From: Faecalispora sporosphaeroides DSM 1294
GTDB lineage: Bacteria; Bacillota; Clostridia; Oscillospirales; Acutalibacteraceae
DNA: 64,000 nt
NCBI GenBank assembly: GCA_000383295.1
Contig: KB911070.1
Location: 62,001 to 126,000, forward strand
Reading direction: 5' to 3'
Positions 8,095-16,966 of the stretch are shown here, one piece after another. A program made the position numbers and the translations under genes. Every line of letters starts with the position of its first letter. Positions within the stretch are counted from its first letter, which is position 1. The notes under the pieces are model-generated. The model was given only the letters and a program-made list of their open reading frames with translations, did no database searches and was not told the origin of the DNA.

Positions 8095-9390
8095 ATGAGC
8101 AATCAGACAAAGCATCAATGGAAATTTGAAACACTTCAGCTGCACGTCGGCCAGGAGCAGCCCGACTCCGCTTCCGACGCGAGAGCCGTACCGATTTATC
8201 AGACCACCTCTTATGTATTCAGAAACAGCAAGCACGCGGCGGATCGATTTGGGCTGGCGGACGCCGGAAATATCTACGGCCGCCTGACAAACAGCACTCA
8301 GGATGTGTTTGAAAAGAGAATTGCCGCTCTGGAAGGCGGCATCGCCGCTTTGGCGGTGGCGTCCGGCGCGGCGGCCATCACCTATTCCATCCTGAATCTG
8401 GCGCAGGCCGGTGACCACATTGTTTCTGCCAAAACGATTTACGGCGGTACTTATAACCTGCTTGCACATACTCTGCCGCAGTACGGCATTACCACCACCT
8501 TTGTGGACCCGGACGAGGAAGGGGCCTTTGAGGCCGCCGTTCAGGAGAACACCCGGGCGATCTTTATCGAGAGCCTCGGCAACCCAAACTCCAACCTGAT
8601 CGACGTGGAACAGGTGGCCGGCATTGCCCACAAGCACGGCATCCCGCTTTTGATCGACAGCACCTTTACCCCGCCCAGCCTGTTCCGCCCCATTGAACAC
8701 GGTGCGGACATCGTGATCCACTCCGCCACCAAGTTCATCGGCGGGCACGGCACCACACTCGGCGGCGTGATCGTTGACTCCGGCAAATTCGACTGGGCCG
8801 CTTCCGGCAAATTCCCGGGCCTGACCGAGCCCACCCCCAGCTACCACGGCCTGAGCTTTGCACGCGATGTGGGTGCGGCGGCCTTCATCACAAGAATCCG
8901 CGCGATTCTGCTGCGCGACACCGGCAGCGCGATTTCCCCGTTCAACGCTTTTCTGCTGCTGCAGGGGCTGGAGACTCTCTCCCTGCGCGTGGAACGCCAT
9001 GTGGAAAACTCGCTGAAGGTGCTCGATTTTCTGAAGAATCATCCCAAGGTGGAGCATATCAATCACCCCGCGCTGCCCGGCAGCCCCTACCGCGCGCTGT
9101 ATGAGAGATACTTCCCGAACGGCGCCGGTTCCATCTTCACCTTCGAGGTGAAGGGCGGCGCGGAGGAGGCCACAAAATTCATCGACAATCTGCAGCTGTT
9201 CTCCCTGCTGGCGAACGTAGCGGACGTGAAATCGCTGGTGATTCACCCGGCCTCCACCACACACTCTCAGCTGAGCGCGGAGGAACTGCTGGATCAGGGG
9301 ATCAAGCCCAACACCATCCGTCTTTCCATCGGCACAGAGCATATTGACGATATCCTTTACGATTTGCAGCAGGCATTCGATACGATCTGA
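8095..9390 (+). CDS. metY: O-acetylhomoserine sulfhydrylase (aminocarboxypropyltransferase)
   Basis: PLP enzyme that makes homocysteine (or a related thioether) from O-acetylhomoserine and sulfide, in direct-sulfhydrylation methionine synthesis. At 431 residues it has the usual length. The N-terminal [14 protein letters not shown], the substrate region YGRLTNST, and the PLP-lysine motif [12 protein letters not shown] place it in the Cys/Met metabolism PLP family, and insertions such as [14 protein letters not shown] are typical of MetY rather than MetB/MetC. GAGGAG precedes the ATG. It is controlled by its own promoter and a Cys-rich leader and ends at a strong terminator. A second homologue lies at 17194-18456. 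Confidence 0.93.
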   Translation: MSNQTKHQWKFETLQLHVGQEQPDSASDARAVPIYQTTSYVFRNSKHAADRFGLADAGNIYGRLTNSTQDVFEKRIAALEGGIAALAVASGAAAITYSILNLAQAGDHIVSAKTIYGGTYNLLAHTLPQYGITTTFVDPDEEGAFEAAVQENTRAIFIESLGNPNSNLIDVEQVAGIAHKHGIPLLIDSTFTPPSLFRPIEHGADIVIHSATKFIGGHGTTLGGVIVDSGKFDWAASGKFPGLTEPTPSYHGLSFARDVGAAAFITRIRAILLRDTGSAISPFNAFLLLQGLETLSLRVERHVENSLKVLDFLKNHPKVEHINHPALPGSPYRALYERYFPNGAGSIFTFEVKGGAEEATKFIDNLQLFSLLANVADVKSLVIHPASTTHSQLSAEELLDQGIKPNTIRLSIGTEHIDDILYDLQQAFDTI

Positions 9391-9462
9391 TCGTTCCCGC
9401 CAGCTTTTTAAATCAGCTTTTTCCGCACATTGTTTCATATTCCTCCAAAATAATAAAATAGT

Positions 9463-9508
9463 CAGAGCCGGCGTTCCCTGCCATTGGGGAACGCCGGCTC
9501 TGCTTTCT
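9463..9508 (+). terminator. Intrinsic terminator after metY
   Basis: Sixteen-bp perfect stem (9463-9478 with 9487-9502), arm start CAGAGCCGGCGTTCCC, followed by a T-rich tail. Confidence 0.9.
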
Positions 9509-9660
9509 TTTGCTTTAACCGGCAGAAAAGCGCGGGCCGCTGAACCGTCCCGCGCTTTTGATTAAGGCTGCGGCTCAAAAGGGAAACCCAGCTATCTTTT
9601 CTCTCGCTTTCCTAAAAAAAGCAGACGGCAGCCACAATTCCTCATTTTATCAAAACCCGA

Positions 9661-10095
9661 TTATTTATAGTACAGGCCCGCCAGCTTCATGTCCTTTGTA
9701 AAGGAAATGGTATAGATAAACGCCTTTTTCTCGTACTGGGCTCTGGCCACGGCCACGGCGTAATCCTCCTTGGTGTCTTTGTCTGAGGCGCCGGCAATAT
9801 TGATCTCTTTGATTTCCTGAAACGCGCCGCCCTCACCGATCGCCTTGTACACCGCGGCGAGCGCGTCGTCGGTCAGGGCTGATTTCATCTTGTCGTCGCT
9901 GAGCTCCCGCAGTGCGTCTCCATCTTTCGCGTTGACCGCGTCGATCACCTTTGCCGTCGCCTCCTGAACCTGATCCTGATCAAAATCGTCGGAGAGCTTT
10001 TTCTGCCCGCCGCTGCACGCGGTGAGCAGCGCCAGACACAGCACAAGCACGGCTCCAAGCACAAACATCTTTTTAAGCTTTAGAATTTTCCTCAT
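9661..10095 (-). CDS. DUF3887-like lipoprotein
   Basis: The 144-residue product starts with a basic n-region and a hydrophobic stretch ending in the lipobox LLTAC, so Cys would be lipidated and the protein anchored outside the membrane. The remainder is a small alpha/beta domain resembling DUF3887 (KVIDAVNAKDGDALRELSDD, AVARAQYEKKAFIYTISF), of the kind often appended to exported Clostridial proteins. The start at 10095 has AAGGAG 11 nt upstream. It overlaps the upstream membrane protease gene by 23 nt, indicating one operon and likely a joint role in the envelope. Confidence 0.8.
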   Translation of the reverse strand: MRKILKLKKMFVLGAVLVLCLALLTACSGGQKKLSDDFDQDQVQEATAKVIDAVNAKDGDALRELSDDKMKSALTDDALAAVYKAIGEGGAFQEIKEINIAGASDKDTKEDYAVAVARAQYEKKAFIYTISFTKDMKLAGLYYK

Positions 10096-10729
10096 CTTTT
10101 GTTTCTCCTTCCAAATAAAGCCTTCGGGATAAAACGGCATAAATCCCGGCGCACAGAACCATTCCGGCAAAGACCAGTTCGACAAGAGGCACCTGCATTC
10201 CACCGCGCGCAAGCAGCGGCAGAACAGAATCCACCAGGCCGTGCAGAACAACCGCCACGGCCAGATAACGCAGCCGGCAGCCCGTTTGAAAGCCGTTCCA
10301 AACGATCACCGTCAGAGTCAAATGCAGCAGCACCGCGAGTGCACGCTCCACCAGAGCCATGTGCAGAGCGCCGAAGGCATCCCCCTGCATCAGCAGGGGA
10401 ATCAAAATCAGCCCGGCCTCAATGCCGCCATGCCCAAGGCCGAACAGCAGCGGCTGCGCAAAAGTGCATCTTGCCGGGCGGAGCAGAAAGCGCTTGAACA
10501 GAAAGCGAAAGCCCTCTTCAAACACACCGGCGGAAAAGCCGATGAGCACCACAGCCAAAACAGGGTGCAGCGTGCTGAACATGGTAAACCACATGCTGCG
10601 GTTTACCAGCCCCAGCAACGGAATGCGCAGCAGCGGCTGCGAAACGAAAAAGCAGGCGGCTCCCAGCACAAACCACAGCAAGTATTGGACGAAAGGACGA
10701 CCGCGATTCATTTTTGGCGAATCCGGCAC
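10073..10729 (-). CDS. YhfC-family intramembrane metalloprotease-like protein
   Basis: About 218 residues with seven or so hydrophobic segments. It has the FEEGFRFLFKRFLL, LFGLGHGGIEAGLI and VVLHGLVDS motifs, whose Glu and His residues could bind a metal as in the CPBP/YhfC group of membrane proteases. Substrate unknown. The GTG at 10729 has AGGTGGGG 6 nt upstream; an ATG at 10711 (MNRGRPF) is the alternative start. The 3' end overlaps the lipoprotein gene, so the two are probably co-expressed. Confidence 0.75.
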   Translation of the reverse strand: MPDSPKMNRGRPFVQYLLWFVLGAACFFVSQPLLRIPLLGLVNRSMWFTMFSTLHPVLAVVLIGFSAGVFEEGFRFLFKRFLLRPARCTFAQPLLFGLGHGGIEAGLILIPLLMQGDAFGALHMALVERALAVLLHLTLTVIVWNGFQTGCRLRYLAVAVVLHGLVDSVLPLLARGGMQVPLVELVFAGMVLCAGIYAVLSRRLYLEGETKDEENSKA

Positions 10730-10978
10730 CGTATTCCCCACCTTTCTGTAAACAAAAAAACGCCGACCGCAACTCTGGCTGCCGGCAGCCCCGCAAAAGC
10801 GGGACGCCGACACCAGCACCGATCAGCGAAAAAAACGTCTGGTATCTCTCGTGAATCCCGGCGACACACAACAGGGCGGCGGAATGCTCCGCCGAAAAGC
10901 CGGACACTTCTATCTATTGTGAAACTCCTCCCGAATCCAATCCACTGCCGGAATCCCACGAAGGATCATCCCCGTTTT

Positions 10979-11509
10979 TTATTTGCAAAAATTTTGAATA
11001 TAACTTTCCAGCGCAGTCTCAATGATCCGTACAGCTTCCTCGTGGCCGCTGACTTCCCTCACGGCGGTCTCTTTATTCTCGAGCTCCTTGTACACCCGGA
11101 AGAAATGAGACATCTCGTCAAAAATATGGGTCGGCAGCTCGCTGATATCCTGATACTTGTTGTAGGTGGGGTCATTGAAGGGGATCGCGATAATCTTTTC
11201 GTCGTTACGGCCGCCGTCGAGCATCGAGATGACGCCGATGGGGAAGCAGCGCACCAGAGTGTGGGGCTCCAGCGGTTCGGAGCAAAGCACCAGAACATCC
11301 AGCGGGTCAAGGTCGTCGCCGTAGGTTCTGGGAATAAAGCCGTAGTTGGCCGGGTAGTGCGTGGAGGTATACAGAATGCGGTCCAATATGATCAGGCCGG
11401 TTTCTTTGTCGAGCTCATACTTTTTCTTGCTGCCCTTGGAAATTTCGATCACCGCGATAAAATCGGCCGGGTTGATCCTTTTGGGAGATATATCATGCCA
11501 AATATTCAT
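10979..11509 (-). CDS. ppa: Inorganic pyrophosphatase, family I
   Basis: Soluble Mg-dependent enzyme that hydrolyses pyrophosphate to phosphate and pulls biosynthetic reactions forward. The 176 residues match family I. Motifs: KYELDKETGLIILDR, YPANYGFIPRTYGDD and the active-site signature DLDPLDVLVL. Its start overlaps the pyrI stop by 4 nt (ATGA), so it is translated from the pyrB-pyrI-ppa mRNA. Removing the pyrophosphate made in nucleotide synthesis is a sensible reason for that linkage (inference). Confidence 0.94.
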   Translation of the reverse strand: MNIWHDISPKRINPADFIAVIEISKGSKKKYELDKETGLIILDRILYTSTHYPANYGFIPRTYGDDLDPLDVLVLCSEPLEPHTLVRCFPIGVISMLDGGRNDEKIIAIPFNDPTYNKYQDISELPTHIFDEMSHFFRVYKELENKETAVREVSGHEEAVRIIETALESYIQNFCK

Positions 11510-11928
11510 TTTTGAAACTCCTGTTCACAGTATATACAGCGGTAAAGCTGCGATTTTTCATTGCAGAGCTGAAAAATATGATCAACGCCTTCCTCCGCGT
11601 TACTGATGCAGCGCGGATTTTTGCAGCGGATCACATTCGTTACCTGCTTTGGAAGCACCAGGCTTCTTTTTGCAACGATTTTCCCCATATCAATCACATT
11701 GATGGTAATATTATGGTCTATTACCCCCAGAATGTCAAGGTTCAAATCTGCTTTTCCCTCAATCTTAATAATGTCTTTTTTCCCGAATTTGCTGCTCTTG
11801 GCGTTTTTGATGATCGCCACGCTGCAGTCGAGGGAATCGAGCCCGAGCAGATGATAGATTTTCATTGCGGAGCCCGCATGAATGTGGTCGATCACGATTC
11901 CGTGCTCCAGACTGTCGATGTTCAGCAT
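11506..11928 (-). CDS. pyrI: Aspartate carbamoyltransferase regulatory subunit
   Basis: Non-catalytic chain of ATCase that binds nucleotide effectors and a structural zinc. The 140 residues split into an N-terminal allosteric domain ([18 protein letters not shown]) and a C-terminal zinc domain with four Cys, CKNPRC and CIYC patterns. It overlaps pyrB by 7 nt upstream and ppa by 4 nt downstream, consistent with stoichiometric coupled translation. Its presence indicates an E. coli-type allosteric ATCase. Confidence 0.95.
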   Translation of the reverse strand: MLNIDSLEHGIVIDHIHAGSAMKIYHLLGLDSLDCSVAIIKNAKSSKFGKKDIIKIEGKADLNLDILGVIDHNITINVIDMGKIVAKRSLVLPKQVTNVIRCKNPRCISNAEEGVDHIFQLCNEKSQLYRCIYCEQEFQK

Positions 11929-12842
11929 GCCGCCACCTCCAAAAGCTTCAGGATCAATGCCATGCGCACAGAAACGCCGTTCTGCGCCTGTTCAAAATAG
12001 GCGGCTCTGGGGTCGTTGTCCACCTCCGCCGTGATTTCGTTGACGCGGGGCAGCGGATGCAGCACCGCAAGGTCGCTCTTGGCCGCGCGGAGCTTTTCCG
12101 CGGTTAAAATGCAGCTGTCTTTCAGGCGGACGTAATCCTCCTCGTTGAAAAATCGCTCCTTCTGAATGCGGGTCATGTATAGAATGTCGAGCTCAGGCAT
12201 CGCCTCCTCGAGCGTTTCCACCTCCCGGTACGGCGCGCTGTGCGCCAGCAGAACATCCTGCATGATGTAATCCGGCACGCGCAGCTCCTCGGGCGAAATC
12301 AGCACAAAGCGGATGTTGCCGAAGCGCACCAGGGATTTCATGAGCGAATGCACCGTGCGCCCGAATTTCAAATCCCCGCACAGGCCGATGGTCATTTGAT
12401 CGAGGCGGCCCTTCTTGCGGCGGATCGTCATTAAATCCGTCAGCGTTTGGGTGGGGTGCTGGTGCCCGCCGTCGCCTGCGTTGATCACCGGGATGCCGGA
12501 ATAGTGCGACGCCACCAGCGGCGCGCCCTCTTTGGGGTGGCGCATGGCGCAGATATCCGCATAGCACGAAACCGCGCGGATGGTATCCGCCACGCTTTCC
12601 CCTTTGCTCACCGAGCTGCTCTCCGCAGAGGCGAAGCCCAACACGCTGCCGCCAAGGCGCAGCATTGCCGATTCAAAGCTAAGGCGCGTGCGCGTGCTGG
12701 GCTCGTAAAACAGCGTGGCCAAAATTTTGCCGCGGCAGGCCTTTGCGTAGGGGGACGAATCCAGCGCGATCTGGTCTGCCAGCTCGAGCAGCTCCAGCGT
12801 TTCCTCCACCGTAAAGTCCAACGGGTCTATCAGGTGCTTCAT
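11922..12842 (-). CDS. pyrB: Aspartate carbamoyltransferase catalytic subunit
   Basis: Catalyses the committed step of pyrimidine synthesis, carbamoyl phosphate plus aspartate to carbamoyl aspartate. At 306 residues it is standard. Signature motifs are the carbamoyl-phosphate loop [13 protein letters not shown], the HPTQTLTD active-site stretch and HPLPRVNEI. The ATG at 12842 has AAAGGAAG about 7 nt upstream; the longer upstream frame is leader sequence. The promoter at 12953-12981 lies upstream of a terminator hairpin in the leader, so expression is probably set by attenuation. Confidence 0.96.
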   Translation of the reverse strand: MKHLIDPLDFTVEETLELLELADQIALDSSPYAKACRGKILATLFYEPSTRTRLSFESAMLRLGGSVLGFASAESSSVSKGESVADTIRAVSCYADICAMRHPKEGAPLVASHYSGIPVINAGDGGHQHPTQTLTDLMTIRRKKGRLDQMTIGLCGDLKFGRTVHSLMKSLVRFGNIRFVLISPEELRVPDYIMQDVLLAHSAPYREVETLEEAMPELDILYMTRIQKERFFNEEDYVRLKDSCILTAEKLRAAKSDLAVLHPLPRVNEITAEVDNDPRAAYFEQAQNGVSVRMALILKLLEVAAC

Positions 12843-12870
12843 TCCGGTCTTCCTTTCTTTTCCCGCGCGC

Positions 12871-12915
12871 TCAAAAGAAGCACACCTTGAAAATCCCTGA
12901 TCTTTCAAAGTGTGC
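12871..12915 (-). terminator. Leader terminator (attenuator) of pyrB-pyrI-ppa
   Basis: On the minus strand the arm GCACACTTTGAAA (12915-12903) pairs with TTTTCAAGGTGTGC (12893-12880), followed by TTCTTTT. It lies between the pyrB promoter and the pyrB start, so it can only act as a leader attenuator on that transcript. No clear PyrR site was seen. Confidence 0.65.
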
Positions 12916-12952
12916 CTGTTCTGTGCTATTGTTTGTCCGTTTTTCTTTCAAC

Positions 12953-12981
12953 AGTATAGCGGAAAAAGTGACAGCTGTCCA
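12953..12981 (-). promoter_or_regulatory. Promoter of pyrB-pyrI-ppa
   Basis: Minus-strand TGGACA (12981-12976), 17-nt spacer and TATACT (12958-12953). Transcription would start near 12946, upstream of the attenuator hairpin. Confidence 0.65.
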
Positions 12982-13001
12982 TACCCTGCCCGGGAAATAC
13001 G

Positions 13002-13478
13002 CTAAAATTTTTCGGGCTGGTCCTTGCGCACGCGCTCTATGGCGCGGCCCAAATCCTCCAGCAAAACGGTAATCTGCTGGATTTTCTCTTCTCCGAACAG
13101 CTCCGCCACCGCGTTCACGCGTTCCAAAAAGCGGTTGATCGCATCGGAAAAGATTTTTTCCCCCGCCGGGGTAAGCGCCACATACACCACGCGGCGGTCG
13201 TCTGTGGCGGCCGTGCGGGTGACAAGCCCTTTTTTCTGCAGGGATTTCAGCATCTGAGACACCGCCGGCATCGACATCCCCAGCCGCGCGCTCAATTTGG
13301 ACACCTTCACGCCGGGCTGCTCTCCCCGGCATTCGCCCTCCTGCAGACAGCAATGGATCTTGTGCATCATCATAAATTCGCCCTGCGGCACTCCCGGAAT
13401 CTCAGGAATCAGATCCTTTGCCCTTTTCAGATAATGCAGAACTCCGAACAAATCGTCCGTTCGATCCTTCGCAGACAT
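13002..13478 (-). CDS. MarR-family transcriptional regulator
   Basis: A 158-residue winged-helix repressor-type protein. The recognition region KVSKLSARLGMSMPAVSQMLKSLQKKGLV and the wing TAATDDRRVVYVALTPAG are typical of MarR. The start at 13478 follows GGGGAGGG; a GTG-started longer frame upstream has no ribosome-binding site. It has its own promoter and no obvious target gene beside it other than itself. The ligand is unknown. Confidence 0.88.
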   Translation of the reverse strand: MSAKDRTDDLFGVLHYLKRAKDLIPEIPGVPQGEFMMMHKIHCCLQEGECRGEQPGVKVSKLSARLGMSMPAVSQMLKSLQKKGLVTRTAATDDRRVVYVALTPAGEKIFSDAINRFLERVNAVAELFGEEKIQQITVLLEDLGRAIERVRKDQPEKF

Positions 13479-13591
13479 AAAAGCCCTCCCCACCAGTTTG
13501 TAAACCCCTCATACCAATTTTCATAAACGCAGTGAATCGTACCGGTTCTTCCCCTTTTACTGCGGACTTTCATTAGTTAAGTATATGAAAT

Positions 13592-13619
13592 AGTATAGAT
13601 TGTTTTTCGCTTTTGTCAA
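13592..13619 (-). promoter_or_regulatory. Promoter of the marR gene
   Basis: Minus-strand TTGACA (13619-13614), 16-nt spacer, TATACT (13597-13592). The AT-rich stretch just downstream holds repeated ATAC/GTAT half-sites that could be an autoregulatory operator, but no clean palindrome was seen. Confidence 0.6.
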
Positions 13620-13681
13620 GAAAACGCCAGGTTTTTCCAGTGCGCAAAAGCGGGGGAGAATGAAATTTTGGAAGAAACAGT

Positions 13682-14641
13682 TCAGAATTCGGCCTTCTGG
13701 CTGCGCAGGAAAAGATCGGAAAGCACCTTGTCGGCGGCCTGCCCGCCGTGGATCACCGCCTCCACCGCCTGGCAAATCGGCAGCTCCACGCCGTACTGCT
13801 GCCCCAGGCAAAGCATTGCCCGGGTGGTGGCGACGCCCTCCGCCAGCTCGCCGTAGTGCTCGCCCCGCACAAAGCGTTCGCCGAAGGCGCGGTTGTGGCT
13901 GTACGGCGAAAAGACCGTCGCCTGGTAATCGCCGAGGTGCGCCAGCCCGTATGCGGAAATCTCGTTGCCGCCCATCGCCTTGATCAGCCGGGCAATCTCA
14001 CGGGTACCACGCGACATCAGCGCGCCCTTGAGCGCCGTTTTATTCAGGCCGTCCAGCATGCCGGCAGCAATTCCGATCACGTTTTTGGAGGCGGCCCCCA
14101 CCTCGTTGCCGAGCAGATCCTCCCCGTAGTAAAAGCGGATCAGGCTGCCGGAAAACTGCTCGATCAAGAACCGCTTTGTCTCCTGCTTTTTGCTGTCGAT
14201 CACCATGCAGTTGGGGATTCCGGCGGTAAAATCCTGCACATGGCCCGGCCCCACCCAAACGGCGAGGCCGGTTTCGGGCGGGAGGAATTCCTCCGCCACC
14301 TCGGTCAGCCGCTTGCCGGTGGCGGCCTCAATGCCCTTCATGCACAGCACGACGGTTTTCCCCGCCATCGAAAGCTGCGACAGCTGCTGCATCAGCCCGC
14401 GCAGGCTTTGGGAGGGAATCGAGATCACCACGATCTGCGCGCCCTCCAGCGCACACTCCAGATCATCGCAAAACAGGACGGCGTCGGAAAAAGTGACAAG
14501 CCCGTTGGTACGGGTCTGCCGCAGCTTGGAAAACTGCTCGCTGGTCGGTCTGCCGTAGATGGTAACTTCCTTTTCCAGCCCCGAAAGGTACCACGCGATA
14601 AAGCTGCCCCAACGTCCGCTGCCGATGACTGTTATTTTCAT
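13682..14641 (-). CDS. gpsA: Glycerol-3-phosphate dehydrogenase [NAD(P)+]
   Basis: Reduces dihydroxyacetone phosphate to sn-glycerol 3-phosphate for phospholipid synthesis. The 319 residues start with a Rossmann dinucleotide loop (GSGRWGSFIAWYL). The substrate and catalytic regions are CMKGIEAATG, WVGPGHVQDF and NEVGAASKNVIGIAAGML with the catalytic Lys. WVGPGH replaces the more common LSGPS/T motif, so it belongs to a divergent GpsA subgroup. It appears to be a single-gene unit. Confidence 0.9.
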   Translation of the reverse strand: MKITVIGSGRWGSFIAWYLSGLEKEVTIYGRPTSEQFSKLRQTRTNGLVTFSDAVLFCDDLECALEGAQIVVISIPSQSLRGLMQQLSQLSMAGKTVVLCMKGIEAATGKRLTEVAEEFLPPETGLAVWVGPGHVQDFTAGIPNCMVIDSKKQETKRFLIEQFSGSLIRFYYGEDLLGNEVGAASKNVIGIAAGMLDGLNKTALKGALMSRGTREIARLIKAMGGNEISAYGLAHLGDYQATVFSPYSHNRAFGERFVRGEHYGELAEGVATTRAMLCLGQQYGVELPICQAVEAVIHGGQAADKVLSDLFLRSQKAEF

Positions 14642-14825
14642 TCGCTTTTGCTCCTTTTCCCATTCCCGAATCTTTGGCCCGCCGCCCTGCGGGGCGGCGA
14701 CCAGCAGTAACTTTATTTATCATAGGTCCTTTGCGTCGTGTTGTCAATCAAAGCCGTCGAAGCGCCGCGCAGACGAAAAATGATCTGATACGGAACATGC
14801 TTTCAAACGGAACCGCCCATAGCGG

Positions 14826-15818
14826 TCAAACCGGGCGGTACCCATCCCGCGGCAGCCGGGTCATCAATAAAATCCCGCTCAGGGTATCGGTGCGTACCGC
14901 GTTTTCTATTTCCGCCGCAATGCCGGGAAGCGCGGCAGCCAGATACTCCTCCGTGCGCCGGCGCAGCGAAAGAGCAAGGCTCATCTTTTCAAACGCCGCC
15001 TGCAGCAGCGGCAGAAGCTCTGATTTTCCCCGGCCGTTCAGCTTTTCTTTTAAATCAGCCAAATCCTCCGCCGAAAGGCGTAACGAATAGAAATTTTTCC
15101 CGCACAGCACGCTCCCAAGCGCGGCCGTGAGCACCGGCCCGCACAGATTCAGCGGGAGCTCCCGGTAATCCACCGGCAGCCCGCACAGCAGCGCATGAAT
15201 CGTCACCGGTGAAAAGCAGGTGCAGAACTGGTTTTCACAGTCCACGCGCTCGATATATTCCCGGATGAACTCGATCCCGGCCAGATCGGCCACCGGGTGC
15301 AGCAGCGGGTAATCCGCCGTAATGTGAATCTGCTGCGCGCCGAACTGCGGCCGGTACAGCTGAAAAAAACCGTTGATGCCGTCCTCCACCGTCGAGCGGT
15401 AAAACACGTTGGGCGTTTCCATCAGTCTGCGGACAAGGCCGGCGTGAAAGAGCTTCGTCGTTTTCAGCATGCGGTCTATTCGTTTGCCCCCGCGCGCAAA
15501 CAGAGCTTCGGCCCCTTCACGGATCAGCGCCAGAGCGGCGTCCTCCGCGTTCCCGTACTCCTTCAGGCAAACGCCGATCGTAAACAGCACCGATTCCAGA
15601 ATTTCCTCCGCGTCCTCCACGCGGACGGAGCTGCTCTCCATCCCGTTATAGAGCTGCGTCTGCCGCGCCAGAACAGAAAGACAGGCCATTTGCACCGCCT
15701 CAATCTGCGGCGCGGTGAGCACCTCCGTCAGGTAGGCCTGCTCCAGCAGGGTTGAAAGGTAGTGCTCGCCGCTGAGCAGCGAGCGGTCGATCCTGCTGAT
15801 CCGTTCAAGAGAATCCAT
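14826..15818 (-). CDS. Uncharacterised protein, DUF6179-like
   Basis: Soluble 330-residue protein with no signal peptide or membrane span, rich in Leu, Ala and Glu and probably all-helical. It resembles the Firmicutes family DUF6179, which is found beside DUF6323 genes; I cannot assign a reaction. The start at 15818 has AGGAGG 6 nt upstream and lies inside the 3' end of the DUF6323-like gene, so translation is coupled. A cluster of Cys and the motif ENQFCTCFSPVTIHALLCG sits near two thirds of the length. Together with the TetR gene upstream it forms a three-gene unit. Confidence 0.65.
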   Translation of the reverse strand: MDSLERISRIDRSLLSGEHYLSTLLEQAYLTEVLTAPQIEAVQMACLSVLARQTQLYNGMESSSVRVEDAEEILESVLFTIGVCLKEYGNAEDAALALIREGAEALFARGGKRIDRMLKTTKLFHAGLVRRLMETPNVFYRSTVEDGINGFFQLYRPQFGAQQIHITADYPLLHPVADLAGIEFIREYIERVDCENQFCTCFSPVTIHALLCGLPVDYRELPLNLCGPVLTAALGSVLCGKNFYSLRLSAEDLADLKEKLNGRGKSELLPLLQAAFEKMSLALSLRRRTEEYLAAALPGIAAEIENAVRTDTLSGILLMTRLPRDGYRPV

Positions 15819-16302
15819 TGTCATCCTCCTCTTCCTCGTCGTCGGGCGCTTCGCTGTCAAAATCCGCGGGTCGGCACCAGCGCAGATTTTCCGCCAGGCG
15901 GTACAGCTCCCTCCCGGCCAACAGCTCCAAAGAGCCTGCGCAGGGGCCGTCGTACGCCTTTTTCATAAAATCGATCAGCTCGTCGTCGCTGAAGCGATTT
16001 TCCGTTTCGTTTTTATAAAAATAAAACAGCTCCACCAGCTCGTGGAGCGTGGATTCATAATTTTGGCGCATCAGGTACGGCGAATCGCAGAAAGCGTAAA
16101 TCAGCTTTTGAATGACTCCGCCGCCAAATTCGATTCTGCCTGCGGTTTTCAGCGCGAACGCCCGGGTTTCCACAAGCTGCGCCGCCTGCCGCTCCGTCAG
16201 CTCCAGACCAAAGCGAGCGGTCCTATCGTTGCATTTTAGAATCTCCCCAATCGCCTGCCTCCGGATCAAACCCTGATTCAAAAATCCCAGCTCAAACCCC
16301 AA
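15805..16302 (-). CDS. Uncharacterised protein, DUF6323-like
   Basis: A 165-residue protein with a helical N-terminus (TERQAAQLVETRAFALKTAG), a central stretch around HELVELFYFYKNETENRFSD, and a very acidic tail of Asp and Glu. It resembles DUF6323 and is followed by the DUF6179-like gene with a 14-nt overlap. It lies 6 nt after the TetR gene, so all three probably share the operator at 16927-16966. Function unknown. Confidence 0.65.
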   Translation of the reverse strand: MGFELGFLNQGLIRRQAIGEILKCNDRTARFGLELTERQAAQLVETRAFALKTAGRIEFGGGVIQKLIYAFCDSPYLMRQNYESTLHELVELFYFYKNETENRFSDDELIDFMKKAYDGPCAGSLELLAGRELYRLAENLRWCRPADFDSEAPDDEEEEDDNGFS

Positions 16303-16308
16303 AGCGCA

Positions 16309-16914
16309 TCACTCCTCCCTCAGCAGCAGCGCGGTGCTTCGCACCGCCTGACGCACAACAGACTGACAAAACTCCTCCTCATCCTCAATTACGCGGCGGC
16401 CCGAAATATAATTGGAGATTTCCCCGATGAGGTAGCAGTGAACAAAATGAACGGTTTCCTCCAGCTTTTCAGCGTCAGCCGGGTGGCCGGTCAGCTCCCG
16501 CCAGATTTGCGCGACCGCACGGTTCATCCTCTCCCGGGCCGCCGCCACGGCAAGCGCATTGCCCTCGGGGCGCTGCTCCCCCAAATATTCGAGCCACGCC
16601 AGCCGGAACCAGCCGGTGTTCTCCAGGTACACGCGCACCACAGCGTAAAAAAAAGCCTGCAATTTGTATTTGGGCGCAAGCGCGGCGGCCGCCACCGCGC
16701 CGATCTGCGCCGACATCCGCTCCATGCAGACGGCGTGCGCCTCCCACAGGAGCTGCGGATAGGACGAAAAATAATTGTACAGGTTCGTGTGTGCACAGCC
16801 CAGAGCCCGCGCGATCTCGCGCAGATTCAAGCTCTGTACGTCGCGGCGGTTTCGCAGCAGCTCCAGTGCGCTGTCGATAATCTGTTCCCTTGAAATGGGT
16901 TTCCGGCTCGTCAC
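16309..16914 (-). CDS. TetR/AcrR-family regulator
   Basis: A 201-residue TetR-type repressor. The N-terminal HTH is SREQIIDSALELLRNR, then LNLREIARALGCAHTNLYNYFSS as the recognition helix. The C-terminal ligand domain has a Trp-rich helix (GWFRLAWLEYLG). A GTG start at 16914 is preceded by GGAGGGG. It heads an operon with the two uncharacterised genes downstream, and a 40-bp palindrome lies just upstream of its start, so it very likely represses itself and that operon. Confidence 0.88.
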   Translation of the reverse strand: MTSRKPISREQIIDSALELLRNRRDVQSLNLREIARALGCAHTNLYNYFSSYPQLLWEAHAVCMERMSAQIGAVAAAALAPKYKLQAFFYAVVRVYLENTGWFRLAWLEYLGEQRPEGNALAVAAARERMNRAVAQIWRELTGHPADAEKLEETVHFVHCYLIGEISNYISGRRVIEDEEEFCQSVVRQAVRSTALLLREE

Positions 16915-16926
16915 TGGTATCCCCTC

Positions 16927-16966
16927 CAATCTATTACCGTTGGTAATTACCGGTGGTAATAGATTG
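16927..16966. promoter_or_regulatory. Nested palindromic TetR operator
   Basis: Outer arms CAATCTATTACC (16927-16938) and GGTAATAGATTG (16955-16966) are perfect inverted repeats. Inside is GGTAATTACC (16942-16951). This gives four GGTAAT/ATTACC half-sites in 28 bp, directly upstream of the tetR start, suiting two cooperatively bound repressor dimers. Confidence 0.8.

Noticed and set aside
8092-9438. A 448-codon minus-strand frame opposite metY
   Set aside because: It lies wholly opposite a well-supported PLP enzyme, has no ribosome site and a composition typical of an antisense shadow in GC-rich DNA.
10241-11515. A 424-codon plus-strand frame opposite the membrane-protein and ppa genes
   Set aside because: Antisense to three genes with recognisable motifs; rich in Arg, His and Gln with no domain.
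12871-13353. Long frame ending in the pyrB leader, read as a protein
   Set aside because: It is out of frame with marR, lacks a start with a ribosome site and only its last about 25 codons could matter as a leader peptide.
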